This document shows positions 1 to 9,100 of a DNA stretch of 64,000 bases, in pieces. Made by a program: the position numbers and the translations under genes. Position 1 is the stretch's first letter. Each line of letters opens with the position of its first letter. The stretch covers positions 186,001 to 250,000 of the forward strand of contig JAUXRG010000090.1 in the NCBI GenBank assembly GCA_030681795.1, in the 5' to 3' direction. A model generated the notes under the pieces. The model searched no databases, was not told the origin of the DNA, and saw nothing but the letters and a program-made list of their open reading frames with translations. The stretch is from Rubrivivax sp. (GTDB lineage Bacteria > Pseudomonadota > Gammaproteobacteria > Burkholderiales > Burkholderiaceae_C).

Positions 1-135
1 AACCCGCTCGTCGGCAGCATCACCACCCTGGCGCTGGCCATGCTGTTCTGGCCGGCACTGTCGTTTGCCTGGGGCAAGCTGCGCCAGGCGCTGCGCGGCG
101 GTGCGACCGCAAGCCAGGAAATGCCGAAGAAGTAA
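1..135 (+). CDS. C-terminal end of a membrane protein (partial, 5' end outside window)
   Basis: The window opens inside a reading frame that ends with TAA at 133-135. The 44 visible residues begin NPLVGSITTLALAM, form one hydrophobic segment (about residues 3-24) and finish in a short basic, hydrophilic tail (GKLRQALRGG then ASQEMPKK). This is how many permease subunits end, and the pattern is compatible with the last helix of a TctA-type tricarboxylate transporter permease. Too little is visible to be sure of the family. The next gene starts 90 bp downstream on the same strand with its own ribosome binding site, so the two need not be co-transcribed. Confidence 0.4.
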   Translation, partial: NPLVGSITTLALAMLFWPALSFAWGKLRQALRGGATASQEMPKK

Positions 136-225
136 CCCGAGCGTCGACCCCACGGCCGGCATGCCCAAGGTCAACTGCAGCAGAATCCAGGTCGGAAAAG
201 CCCGATCCAACCTGGAGGAACTGCC

Positions 226-933
226 GTGTTCGAAACCACCCGCCCGACGCTGACCCGTCGCCACTTCCTGCACGCCGCTGCGGCAGGCTCCGCATTGCTC
301 GGCGTGGGCATGCCCATGCTTGCGCGCGCAGCCGCCCCGCTGGCGCACATGAAGCTGCCCTACGCCGAGAACGCGCTCGAGCCGGTGATCGGCGCGCAGA
401 CCGTCGGCATCCACTGGGGCCGCCACCACAAAGGTTATGTCGACAACCTCAACAAGCTGGTCGTCGGCACCGAGTTCGAGGGCAAATCGCTCGTCCAGGT
501 CGTGATGGACACGGCCGGCAAGGCCGACAAGCAGGCGCTGTTCAACAATGCCGGCCAGATCTTCAACCACGATTTCTACTGGCAAAGCCTGAAGGGCGGG
601 GGCGGTGGCCAGCCGGGCGCCGCGCTGGCGCGCAAGATCGACGAGGCCTTCGGCAGCTTCGCGGAATTCAAGAAGACCTTCGCCGCGACCACCGTGGGCC
701 AGTTCGGCAGCGGCTGGGGGTGGCTCGCCATGGACACCTCGGGCAAGCTCAAGATCGTGAAGACGGGCAACGCCGAAGTGCCGATGACGCAGGGCTTGAA
801 GCCCCTGCTGACCATCGACGTCTGGGAGCATGCCTACTACCTGGACTACCAGAACCGGCGCGCCGACTACGTCAACGCCGTGATCGACAAGCTCGCCAAC
901 TGGGAGTTCGCCGAGAGAAACCTCGGGGCGTAG
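226..933 (+). CDS. Exported Fe-type superoxide dismutase
   Basis: Superoxide dismutase of the Fe/Mn family, 235 residues, converting superoxide to oxygen and hydrogen peroxide. The four metal ligands are visible: H63 in IHWGRHHKGY, H115 in FNHDFYW, and D198 and H202 in DVWEHAYY. Gln111 in NNAGQIFNH is the residue typical of the iron form. The GTG start at 226 is chosen because GGAGG lies about 8 bases upstream and because it keeps a twin-arginine signal (TRRHFL at 10-15, hydrophobic stretch, ARA cleavage region near 33-36). The enzyme is therefore predicted to be folded with its metal in the cytoplasm and exported to the periplasm by Tat. Cytoplasmic SodB proteins are about 192 residues; the extra length here is the leader. 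Confidence 0.93.
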   Translation: MFETTRPTLTRRHFLHAAAAGSALLGVGMPMLARAAAPLAHMKLPYAENALEPVIGAQTVGIHWGRHHKGYVDNLNKLVVGTEFEGKSLVQVVMDTAGKADKQALFNNAGQIFNHDFYWQSLKGGGGGQPGAALARKIDEAFGSFAEFKKTFAATTVGQFGSGWGWLAMDTSGKLKIVKTGNAEVPMTQGLKPLLTIDVWEHAYYLDYQNRRADYVNAVIDKLANWEFAERNLGA

Positions 934-949
934 GCACTCGCGCGTCGGG

Positions 950-2197
950 TCAGTGGTAGAAGGCGTAGCCCACGAGGATCGCCCCCACCAGCCCGACGAA
1001 GTCGGCGAACAACCCGCAGGTCAGCGCGTAGCGCGTCTTGCGGATGTTCACACTGCCGAAATACACCGCCAGCACGTAGAAAGTGGTTTCGGTCGAGCCC
1101 TGGATGATGGCCGCCAGCTTGCCCTGGAACGAGCCCACGCCGTAGGCCTTCATCACGTCGACCATCAACCCGCGCGCGCCGCTGCCCGAGAGCGTCTTCA
1201 TCAGCCCCACCGGCAGCGCCGGCACGAAGTCGGCATTCAGCCCCAGCGCCACCACCGCCGCGCCGATGCCACCCACCAGGTAGTCCATGCAGCCGGTGGT
1301 GCGGAAGACCGAGATCGCCACCAGGATCGCGATCAGGTAGGGCACGATCTGGATCGCCACGCCGAAGCCTTCCTTGGCCCCTTCGACGAAGGCTTCGTAG
1401 ACATTGATGCGGCGCAGCGCCCCGGCCGCGACGAAGAGCACGATCACCCCGAAGATCACCCCGCTGCCCAAGAGGCCGATGGCCTGCGCCATCTGCGCCG
1501 GCGGCAGGCCGCGCAGGCTCAGGTAGAGCAGCGCCATGAGGGCCGCGAAGCCGCCGAAGAACAGCGCGATGGGCCACTGCAGCAAGCGGATGCGCTGCAC
1601 CCAGGCCACTGCCACCAGGCCGGCGGTGAAGGAGATGAAGGTGCCGATCAAGGTCGGCAGGAAGATGTCGGCGCCGTTGAAACCGACCAGCCCCTGCTCG
1701 GCGGCGATGGCCTGGCGGATCGCGATCACCGAGGTGGGGATGAGCGTGATGCCCGCGGTATTGAGCACCAGGAACATGATCATCGGGTTGCTGGCCACCT
1801 CCTTGACGGGGTTGATCTCCTGCAACTCGCGCATCGCCTTCAGGCCCAGCGGCGTGGCCGCGTTGTCCAGCCCCAGCATATTGGCGCTGAAGTTCATCAC
1901 GATGCTGCCGCTGGCCGGGTGGCCGCGCGGGATGTCGGGGAAGAGGCGGCGGAACAGCGGGTCCATGCCGCGCGCGAACAGCGTGATCATCCCGGCCGCC
2001 TCGCCGACCTTCATGATGCCGAGCCACAGGCTCATCACGCCCACCAGCCCGAGCGAGATGTCGAAGCCCGTCTTGGCGGTGTCGAACAGCCCCGTGAGCA
2101 CCTTGGTGAAGATGGCCAGGTCGCCCTGCGCCAGCTGGACCAGCGCGGCGACAAATCCGATCAGGATGAAGCCGACCCAGATGAGGTTGAGGATCAT
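950..2197 (-). CDS. SpmA-SpmB-like fused inner-membrane protein (nucleoside-recognition/Gate family)
   Basis: A 415-residue polytopic membrane protein in which an SpmA-like half (first about 200 residues, with GLDNAATPLGLKAM and NPVKEVASNPMIMF) is joined to an SpmB-like half (from about residue 235, with RTTGCMDYLVGG, MKTLSGSGARG and STETTFYVLAVYFG). In spore formers SpmA and SpmB are separate proteins needed for spore core dehydration. The fusion is common in non-sporulating proteobacteria, where the role and substrate are not established. The ATG at 2197 is preferred because a longer frame would enter unrelated upstream sequence. The gene converges on the superoxide dismutase gene with a 16-bp gap. 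Confidence 0.85.
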   Translation of the reverse strand: MILNLIWVGFILIGFVAALVQLAQGDLAIFTKVLTGLFDTAKTGFDISLGLVGVMSLWLGIMKVGEAAGMITLFARGMDPLFRRLFPDIPRGHPASGSIVMNFSANMLGLDNAATPLGLKAMRELQEINPVKEVASNPMIMFLVLNTAGITLIPTSVIAIRQAIAAEQGLVGFNGADIFLPTLIGTFISFTAGLVAVAWVQRIRLLQWPIALFFGGFAALMALLYLSLRGLPPAQMAQAIGLLGSGVIFGVIVLFVAAGALRRINVYEAFVEGAKEGFGVAIQIVPYLIAILVAISVFRTTGCMDYLVGGIGAAVVALGLNADFVPALPVGLMKTLSGSGARGLMVDVMKAYGVGSFQGKLAAIIQGSTETTFYVLAVYFGSVNIRKTRYALTCGLFADFVGLVGAILVGYAFYH

Positions 2198-2331
2198 GAA
2201 GCGGCGCGGTTCGTGGACGACACGCGAGGATAAGGGAGCGCTCGCCCGGGAACGACGAGCCCGCGATTCATGCGGCCTGGGCATGCGCGCTCCCGAGCCT
2301 GGTGCGGGCTCGATTGCGACGGTCGCGGCCT

Positions 2332-2808
2332 TTACCGCGAGGCCGGGCAGCTGGCGTCGCGTGGCTGGGTGCGCTTGATGTTGAACGTCAGGCCGGCACC
2401 CCCCGCCGGCGTCAGCGACACGGTGGCGTCGTCGATGAACTGCCCGGTGTAGGTCGCGGCCAGGAACGCCGGGGGCGCGGCGATGGCGATGTCCAGGCGC
2501 CGGCCGCTGAAGGTGCCCGTGACATCGAACCGGTTCCCGGCCCCTCCGCCATTCACCGTGACGCCCGAGGAGCCGCCGATGCGCCCGCTTTCCGAACAGT
2601 TCGACGGGTCCTCCGTGTCGAAAAAGAAACTGACGGTCTGGCCCTGGGTCGTGCCGTCGAAGGTAAAGACGAAGTAAGGCACGAACAGCTCGGCACCGCC
2701 GGCGCAGCTGGCCAGTGGCACCGTGAGCGCCACAGCGATGCCGTGCAGCAAGAGCCGGCGGCGCGGCGAGTCGACCTGTGGCGTGGTGTCGAAGTCGAGA
2801 ACATTCAT
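2332..2808 (-). CDS. Putative lipoprotein, last gene of the leftward arm of the giant-protein cluster
   Basis: A 158-residue protein of unrecognised family. The N-terminus has a basic run (SPRRRLLL) followed by a hydrophobic stretch ending in LASC, a plausible lipobox with lipidation at the cysteine, so it is predicted to be membrane-anchored outside the cytoplasm. The mature part is rich in Thr, Gly and Val, with short beta-like stretches (FVPYFVFTFDGTT; TVSLTPAGGAG) and two further cysteines (in SNCSES and near the C-terminus) that might form a disulfide. Its ATG overlaps the stop of the upstream protease gene by 4 bp (ATGA), so the two are probably translationally coupled. No enzymatic motif is visible. 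Confidence 0.7.
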   Translation of the reverse strand: MNVLDFDTTPQVDSPRRRLLLHGIAVALTVPLASCAGGAELFVPYFVFTFDGTTQGQTVSFFFDTEDPSNCSESGRIGGSSGVTVNGGGAGNRFDVTGTFSGRRLDIAIAAPPAFLAATYTGQFIDDATVSLTPAGGAGLTFNIKRTQPRDASCPASR

Positions 2809-3980
2809 GGCTTGGCCCTCTGTCCGATGGCGTGGAGAAACTCCGCAATGCGGGTGCGCAATTGCAGCAGCTCGGGCTCGAGCCGGCGCATGCGGTCTTG
2901 CACCTCCGGCGGTGCCTGCCCGGTGTCGAAGATGAGCTTCGAATCGCCCGCATTCAGGGCGCGGAAGACCTCGTGGATGCTCCACAAGTGAACGCGCAGC
3001 GCCTGCCATTGCGTGAATACCGTTTCGGGCCAGTAGCGGCGCAGTGTGCCGTCGTGTCGCTCGCTGGCGAGGGCGTAGCGGTTCATCATCACGGCGTTGT
3101 AGTCCCTGGCGAACGTGACGTAGAGCGGTTTCGGGATGTTGGGCTGGAGCAGCAGTCCCTGCAGGTTGTGCGCGTTGAAAAGAAACTGGTTCAGCGTTTC
3201 CGCCAAGTCCACCTCGGCCGCACGCGGATCACCGGGCGGGATGTTGCGCGCGTCCACCAGCGCCCAAGCGCCGTTGGCCTGCGCGCGCACGCGCGCTTCG
3301 AGGCTGGCGATGCTGAGCACCGTGAAGGTCAGGTCGTCCGCATTGGTGATGAGGCCCAGCACGCCGTAGCCGCTGATGGCCGGGCCGCCCGAAGCGCCCC
3401 CGCGCACGCCGGGAAACTCGATGCGCAGGTTCTGCTGCGCAGGGTTGACTGCGGCCATCGCGCCGCTTCTCGGCGCCACGCCGCACTGCTGTTCCTGGCC
3501 CAGCAGCCAGGCCTCCTGGCGCAACTCGATGGTCGATTCCGCCGCCAGCGCACGCTCCAGTGGCGCGTAGCCCGCGGGCCGAGTGACACGCAACAGCGCG
3601 ATGTCACGCCCGCCGGCTTCGAAGCCTGTCTCGAGTTCGGCCTCGCGGTAAGGCACACCGCTGTCGTCGCCGGCGCACAAGCTCACTTCGATGCGGCGCC
3701 GGGATGGATCGAACCCGGGCGGCTCGGCGCCGGCACGCGGCACGACCACATGGCGGGCGGTGGCGATGAGCACGTGGCGCATCTGCACGGCGACGACCAG
3801 GCCGAAGCCGTGCTCGTCGAAGTCCTGCGAGCGAATGCGCACCACATTGCGCAGCAACTGCGCGCCCAGTTCGGGGCCGCTGTAAAACGTCGTGTCGTCG
3901 GCCCCGCGCGAGAGGCCCGGCCACAGCATGGCCCCGCTCAGCGCCACCGCCGCGGCTTGCAGCACACGCCGCCGGCTCAT
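2805..3980 (-). CDS. Exported trypsin-fold serine protease
   Basis: A 391-residue protein with the chymotrypsin-type catalytic triad: H77 in IATARHVVV, D126 in GGRDIALL and S197 in GGASGGPAI. The N-terminus (SRRRVL, then a hydrophobic stretch ending near residue 27) resembles a Tat signal, so the enzyme should act outside the cytoplasm. The C-terminal third, after about residue 240, is helical and has no recognised domain. There is no PDZ domain, so it is not DegP/HtrA. The ATG at 3980 is chosen because it overlaps the upstream gene's stop by 4 bp. It belongs to a four-gene leftward operon (5849 to 2332) divergent from the four giant genes. It could process those proteins, but that is inference. 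Confidence 0.8.
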   Translation of the reverse strand: MSRRRVLQAAAVALSGAMLWPGLSRGADDTTFYSGPELGAQLLRNVVRIRSQDFDEHGFGLVVAVQMRHVLIATARHVVVPRAGAEPPGFDPSRRRIEVSLCAGDDSGVPYREAELETGFEAGGRDIALLRVTRPAGYAPLERALAAESTIELRQEAWLLGQEQQCGVAPRSGAMAAVNPAQQNLRIEFPGVRGGASGGPAISGYGVLGLITNADDLTFTVLSIASLEARVRAQANGAWALVDARNIPPGDPRAAEVDLAETLNQFLFNAHNLQGLLLQPNIPKPLYVTFARDYNAVMMNRYALASERHDGTLRRYWPETVFTQWQALRVHLWSIHEVFRALNAGDSKLIFDTGQAPPEVQDRMRRLEPELLQLRTRIAEFLHAIGQRAKP

Positions 3981-5089
3981 GGCGGGCCCGCCGCGAACTG
4001 CCTGCGTGCCCAGGCCAGCGCACCCCACAGCACTGCGGCGGAGCCCCAAAGGAGCTTCGTCAGGTGATGGCGCGAGATGTACTCGAGCCAGCTGGGCTTG
4101 AGCGAGCGTTCGAATTCACCGCTGCGCTGGCGCAGCACGCGCGCCGATCCATTCAGCTCGAGCGTCAGCGTCGCCCCGGACACGATCTCCAGCCTTTCGA
4201 CCACCAGGTCGTCGATCTCCAGCCAGTCGCCCGCGGCGAGGGCCAGTGCCTGGCCCGTGGCAGGCAGCGTGAGCGTGGCGGCCTGGATGCTCGAGCCCAG
4301 CGTGCTCTCGGCGACGCCGCCGTCGCGCCGTTCGATAAACCGCAGCGCCGTGGGGCGCAGGCCTTGAAGTCGCAGCGGCGTCTCGCCGCCACGCGACAGC
4401 GTCAACAGCATGGGCGGCGGCGCCCGCTCGATGTGCGCTGGGTCGCCAGCCACCAGGCGCAACCACTCGCCTTGCGCATAGTCGCGCGCCATGCCGGATG
4501 TCGCGTCGGCCAGGAGCAGGCTCGTCGCGCCGCGCACTTCAAGCTCAACCACGATGGGCGAGCGCGAGCTCTCCACCCCCAGCGCAGTCGCATCGCGGCG
4601 AGCCTCGACGCCCAGCCTGGCCCCTGCCGGCAGGCGCAGCGCGCGCAGGCGTGATTCGCCAGCCCGCACGGTGATGCGGTCGGCCTGCTCGCGCGCGGCG
4701 GCCTGCACCAGCGGCGCATCGGCAGATTCGAGCGCGCTGAAGCCCTCGATGCGCATGGCCGCGTCGACCGTGAGCGGGCCGAGCACCGCCGCATCGGCAA
4801 GATCGAGCTGGATCGCCGAGGCCTTCAGCGACAGCGACAGCGGCACGCTGGGCACCGGCACAGTAGCCGCCAACAACAACATCAGGCCCACGAGGCCCAC
4901 CGGCCACAGCATCACGCCCAGACGCCGCTTGCCCCGCGCAGCCCGGTCGGCGAGCGCCGTGTCGAGCAGCTTCAATCGCTCCTGCAGTTCGCGCAACCCG
5001 GCCAGCGGCGCAGCGGGGTCGGCCAGCGCTTGCGCCAACCGCGCGGCCAGTTCGGCGCGCAATTCGCTCAGGCGATCAGGGGCCTCCAT
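3977..5089 (-). CDS. Uncharacterised membrane protein with two transmembrane segments
   Basis: A 370-residue protein of no recognised family. The first 55 residues are charged and helical (SELRAELAARLAQAL, LRELQERLKLLD), a possible coiled coil. A transmembrane segment follows (LWPVGLVGLMLLLAA), then an extracytoplasmic region of about 250 residues that looks beta-rich, and a second hydrophobic segment near the C-terminus (TKLLWGSAAVLWGALAW). That suggests a periplasmic domain held by a helix at each end. The ATG at 5089 gives a short overlap with the upstream stop; a start 21 bases further upstream is also possible. The downstream protease gene overlaps its stop by 4 bp, which implies the protease and this protein are made together. 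Confidence 0.65.
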   Translation of the reverse strand: MEAPDRLSELRAELAARLAQALADPAAPLAGLRELQERLKLLDTALADRAARGKRRLGVMLWPVGLVGLMLLLAATVPVPSVPLSLSLKASAIQLDLADAAVLGPLTVDAAMRIEGFSALESADAPLVQAAAREQADRITVRAGESRLRALRLPAGARLGVEARRDATALGVESSRSPIVVELEVRGATSLLLADATSGMARDYAQGEWLRLVAGDPAHIERAPPPMLLTLSRGGETPLRLQGLRPTALRFIERRDGGVAESTLGSSIQAATLTLPATGQALALAAGDWLEIDDLVVERLEIVSGATLTLELNGSARVLRQRSGEFERSLKPSWLEYISRHHLTKLLWGSAAVLWGALAWARRQFAAGPP

Positions 5090-5849
5090 CCAGCGGGCCC
5101 TCGATGGCAAAGCGAAGCAGGGGCAGCGCGCGGCCGTCGTCGGCGCCTACGGCCTGCACGTCCACCCGCAGGCCCTTGCCATCGGCCGGCAGCGCGATCG
5201 GCAGGGCCACGCGCTGCCAGGCGAAAAGCTGCGAATCGGGGACCGCGGCCCAAGGGGTTGCGAGCACGGCATCGGCGCCCAGGCGGTAGCTGCGCCAGGC
5301 CACCGACGACACCGCCACCGAGACGCGCACCACGGCCACCGCGCGCGCGTCCTCGCCGGGCGGCTGCGCCGCGAGCGACACCGGCGCCAACGCCGTGACG
5401 GTGGCTGCGGACGGACCGCTGGCGCGCACGACGGCCAGAAAGCCCAGTTCGGCCAGGCGCAGCCCGGTGGCGGCCAGCATCGGCGCCGGATCCCACGACA
5501 AAGCCTGCCCGGCCGGCAGTGCCGCATCGACACGGTAGTACGGTCCCGAACGCTGCGGCTGCACCACCAGGCGTGCCGCCGTCTTGACGTCGGTGCGCAG
5601 GACAAGCGCGGGCGCCGACGCACCCGGCGCCGGCGGCAACGGCCCCCGGGTCAGCGACACCAATTCGACAAAGGGCTGTGAGACCTTGCGGTCGAAGAAC
5701 CCCTCGCAGCGCGCCTGGCCGCTCACCACGCGGTAGGCGGGCGAACGCGTCGTGCTGGGCTCCACCGGCGCGCAGTCGAACGCGTCGGCCGGGAGCGCCA
5801 CGAGGGCGCTCCAAAGTGCAACGACGACGACCACGAACCGACCCAGCAT
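5076..5849 (-). CDS. Uncharacterised secreted protein, first gene of the leftward operon
   Basis: A 257-residue protein with a clear signal peptide (MLGRFVVVVVALWSALVALP, then ADAFDC, cleavage likely after ADA). The mature chain has two cysteines near its start (FDCAPVE; ARCEGFF) and long beta-like stretches, but no motif that identifies a family. The ATG at 5849 places the signal peptide right at the N-terminus; a start 30 bases upstream would add ten residues. It is the promoter-proximal gene of the operon that continues with the membrane protein, protease and lipoprotein, and it faces the first giant gene across a 296-bp divergent region. Confidence 0.65.
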   Translation of the reverse strand: MLGRFVVVVVALWSALVALPADAFDCAPVEPSTTRSPAYRVVSGQARCEGFFDRKVSQPFVELVSLTRGPLPPAPGASAPALVLRTDVKTAARLVVQPQRSGPYYRVDAALPAGQALSWDPAPMLAATGLRLAELGFLAVVRASGPSAATVTALAPVSLAAQPPGEDARAVAVVRVSVAVSSVAWRSYRLGADAVLATPWAAVPDSQLFAWQRVALPIALPADGKGLRVDVQAVGADDGRALPLLRFAIEGPLDGGP

Positions 5850-6145
5850 GCGCGTGCTCCAGAACCCCGTTGCCCGCACGGCTCAACCGCCTGGCGGCTC
5901 GCCACCACGGCGCCACGCGCTGCAACGACCCAGCGGTGACGCGATCGTCAGGCATCGAATGCGGTCCGTCGACCCCCTACGCTGGACCCGGCCCGAACAG
6001 GAACATAGGGGGTGTGCATCGGCCGGTGCGCTGCCTACGATGCGGCCGCCCGGGCATGGAGCCCGCAATCGCAGCCCGTGCCAAGTCGCATTGGCGCAGA
6101 GGGCCGGCACTTCGCTCCGGCGCCATCGAACGCAAAGGCACGGCC
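5850..6145. promoter_or_regulatory. Divergent control region with an 8-bp inverted repeat
   Basis: This 296-bp gap separates the leftward operon (first codon at 5849) from the rightward giant-gene operon (first codon at 6146), so promoters for both must lie here or overlap the gene ends. A perfect inverted repeat, ACCCCCTA at 5972-5979 and TAGGGGGT at 6006-6013, is separated by 26 bases and sits near the middle, as a shared operator would. No convincing -35/-10 pair or sigma-54 element was seen. The assignment as an operator is inference from symmetry and position. Confidence 0.4.
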
Positions 6146-9100
6146 ATGGCGACCCAGCCCGATCCGGTATTCGTGCAGAGCTATGAATGGTTCCGCGAAG
6201 CCGTGGACCACGCGCTCGCCGCGGCACCGCCTGCGGTGGCGGCGGACCGGGCGAACGTCGAGAAGCTGATCTGGAAACTGCTCGGCCGCATCGACGTCAA
6301 CGCACCGTTGCCGGCCGGCAATGCGCTGACGCTGGAGCAGTTCCAGGGCGGTGGCGCAGCGTCCCAAGGCATTGCCCTGGCCGCACTCATCGCGGCGGAG
6401 TTCCTGGCGGCGCTCGATACGGTGAAGGCTGCGGTGGATGCCATCAAGGCAGTGGCCGACGGCGGCATGAGTGCTGGCGCGCGCCAGGACGTCTTCCGCG
6501 TCGTCGGCAAGGTGGTGAAGCAGGTCGACGGCATCGTCAAGGGCGTGGATGCCGCAGCGCGCTACCCCAGCGCCTTCGGCCTGGCCAAGTTGATGCTCAC
6601 GATGTCGGGCGATGCGCGCGCCAGCGTCGCCGCCGGGCAGTCGAACGCGCAGCAGCTGGCTGATTTCGTCGCCCGCAGCACGGTCGGCGGCAACCCGAGC
6701 CAGGCGCAGATCGACGATGCCGCCTCGGCGCTGGGCCTGTTCACCGCACTCACCGGCGGCTTGATCGATCGCAGCTTCGCCAAGGCCGTCGACGCGGCTG
6801 ATTTCGGCTGGTCGCCGCAGGCCATGGCCGCCGCCGTGCCGGCTGGCGCACTGGGGCCCATCGTGGTGCCCTTCGGTCTCGCCGCCGGGCCAGCCAAGCT
6901 GAGCTTGAACGTGGTGGCGGCGCTGCCGCCCGCCGCCTCCGGCGTGCAGTTCGATGCCGCGCTGAACCTCGACGCCGCAGCGGCCGCCGGGCCGGCCAAG
7001 GTCAAGCTCAAGGGCAGCGCGGCATTGAAGGTGTATCAACCGGTGATGCCATCCGGCCCGGCCAGGGTCGAGGGCACGGATCCGTCGATCGGCATCGAGC
7101 TGTCGAAGAAGCAGACCAACGGCTTCGCGCTGCAGATGGGTCCGGTGGACCTCGCCGGCTTCGGCACGGCAGCCCTGCAAGTCAAGGAGATCGGCGCAGC
7201 GATCCAGCTCGCCCTCAAGGTGGCCGGCAAATCGCTCGAACCGCGCTTCGATCTCTTCCTGCGCGAAGGGCAGATCAAGCTCGTGATCGAGGACAAGCTG
7301 CTCAAGGAAGTGCTCTCCGGCGACATCACGGTGGACTTCGCCGTCGAAGCGCAGATCGACGGCAAGGGCCGCCTGCACATGTTGGACGGCACGGGCCTGC
7401 ATGTCTCGCTGCCGGTGCCCAAGATCCCGAGCGGCCCGCTGAACCTGATGCTCATCAACCTGGGCATCGACCCGCTCAACGGCTCGTTCAACGAAATCGA
7501 TGCCGAGTTGTCGGCCTCCTTCGGCATTTCGCTCGGGCCGTTCAAGGGCTCGGTGGATCGCCTGGGCGTGATCGTTCGCCTGCGCAACCTGTTCGGCAAC
7601 GACCCCGACGTGAGCTTCGCCCTCAAGCCGCCCAACGGCGCGGGCCTGTCGCTCGATGCCGGGGTGGTCGCCGGCGGCGGCTATGTGTATCTCGACGCGG
7701 ACAAGGGCGAATACGCCGGCGTGCTCGAGTTGCGCATGATGGCCATCGGCATCAAGGCCATCGCCATCCTGAACACCAAGGTGGCGGATGCAGGCTGGTC
7801 GCTGCTGCTGCTGATCTTCGGCAACTTCCCGCCGATCCAGCTTTCCTTCGGCTTCACGCTCACCGGCATCGGCGGCCTCATCGGCCTGCAGCACACAGTC
7901 AGCACCGATGCACTGTCCAAGGGCCTGGCCACCGGCGCGCTCGATACGGTGCTGTTCCCGGCCAACCCGGTGGCCGATGCACCGCAGATCATCAACACCC
8001 TGCGCAGCCTGTTCCCGACCCAGCGTGGCGGCTTCATCATCGGCCCGATGCTCGAGGTCGGCTGGGGCACGCCGAACCTGGTGACGATCCGCGCGGGGGT
8101 GCTGATCGAGCCCTCCAAGGTCGTCATCATCGGCCAGGCGCTGATCCAGATCCCGCCGCTGGTGAGCAAGGACCTGGCGATCCTGCGCCTGCAGATCGAC
8201 TTCGTCGGCTACATCATCTTCGACCCGTTCAAGCTCGGCTTCGACGGCCTGCTGCGCGACTCCAGGGTGCTTTTCATCACCCTCACCGGCAGCTTCGCCT
8301 TTCGCGCCAGCTTCGGCGACAAGCCCAGCTTCCTGCTCAGTGCAGGCGGCTTCCACCCCGGCTTCAAGGACATCCCCGACGACGTGCCGAAGATGGACCG
8401 CCTCGGCGCGGGCTTCTCGATCGGCATCGTCGGCGTCAAGTTCGAAGGCTACTTCGCCGTCACCTCGGCCACCGTGCAGGGCGGCTCCGAGTTGCGCGTG
8501 TGGGCCGACGTCGGTGTGGCCAGCTTCGACGGGGGTTTCGGCTACGACGTGATCGTCTACCTCGAACCCCGCTTCTCCTTCGAGGCCGACATGCGCATGT
8601 GGGCCAAGGTGATGCTGCTGGGCTTCACGCTCGGCGCGCGCATCGAGGGCACACTGGCCGGGCCGGGCCGCTGGCGCGCCGCCGGCCAGGCCACGGTGGA
8701 CCTCGGTTTCTTCGGCGAGCACAGTGTCGATTTCGACGAGAGCTGGGGCAGCGCCGTCGATACGCCGCTGCCCACCGAGGCCGTCGAGTTCGAGCTCGCC
8801 CGGCAGATCGGCAAGGTCGAGAACTGGTCGGCGCAGCTGCCGCGCCCCGAGGATGCCTTCGTCACGCTGGCCAAGGTCGAAGGTGTGACCGACCTGATGG
8901 CGCATCCGCGCAGCCCGCTCACCTTCCGCCAGAAGTACATCCCGCTGGATGCGACGCTCAAGCGACTGGGCACCAAGCGGCCCTCGGGCCCCAACCGCTT
9001 CGGCTTGCCGACGCTCACGCTGCCCGGCGGCACGGGCGGCTTCCCGGCCAGCCCGGTGAAGGACCATTTCGCCGCCGCGCAGTTCTTCGACGTCACCGAG

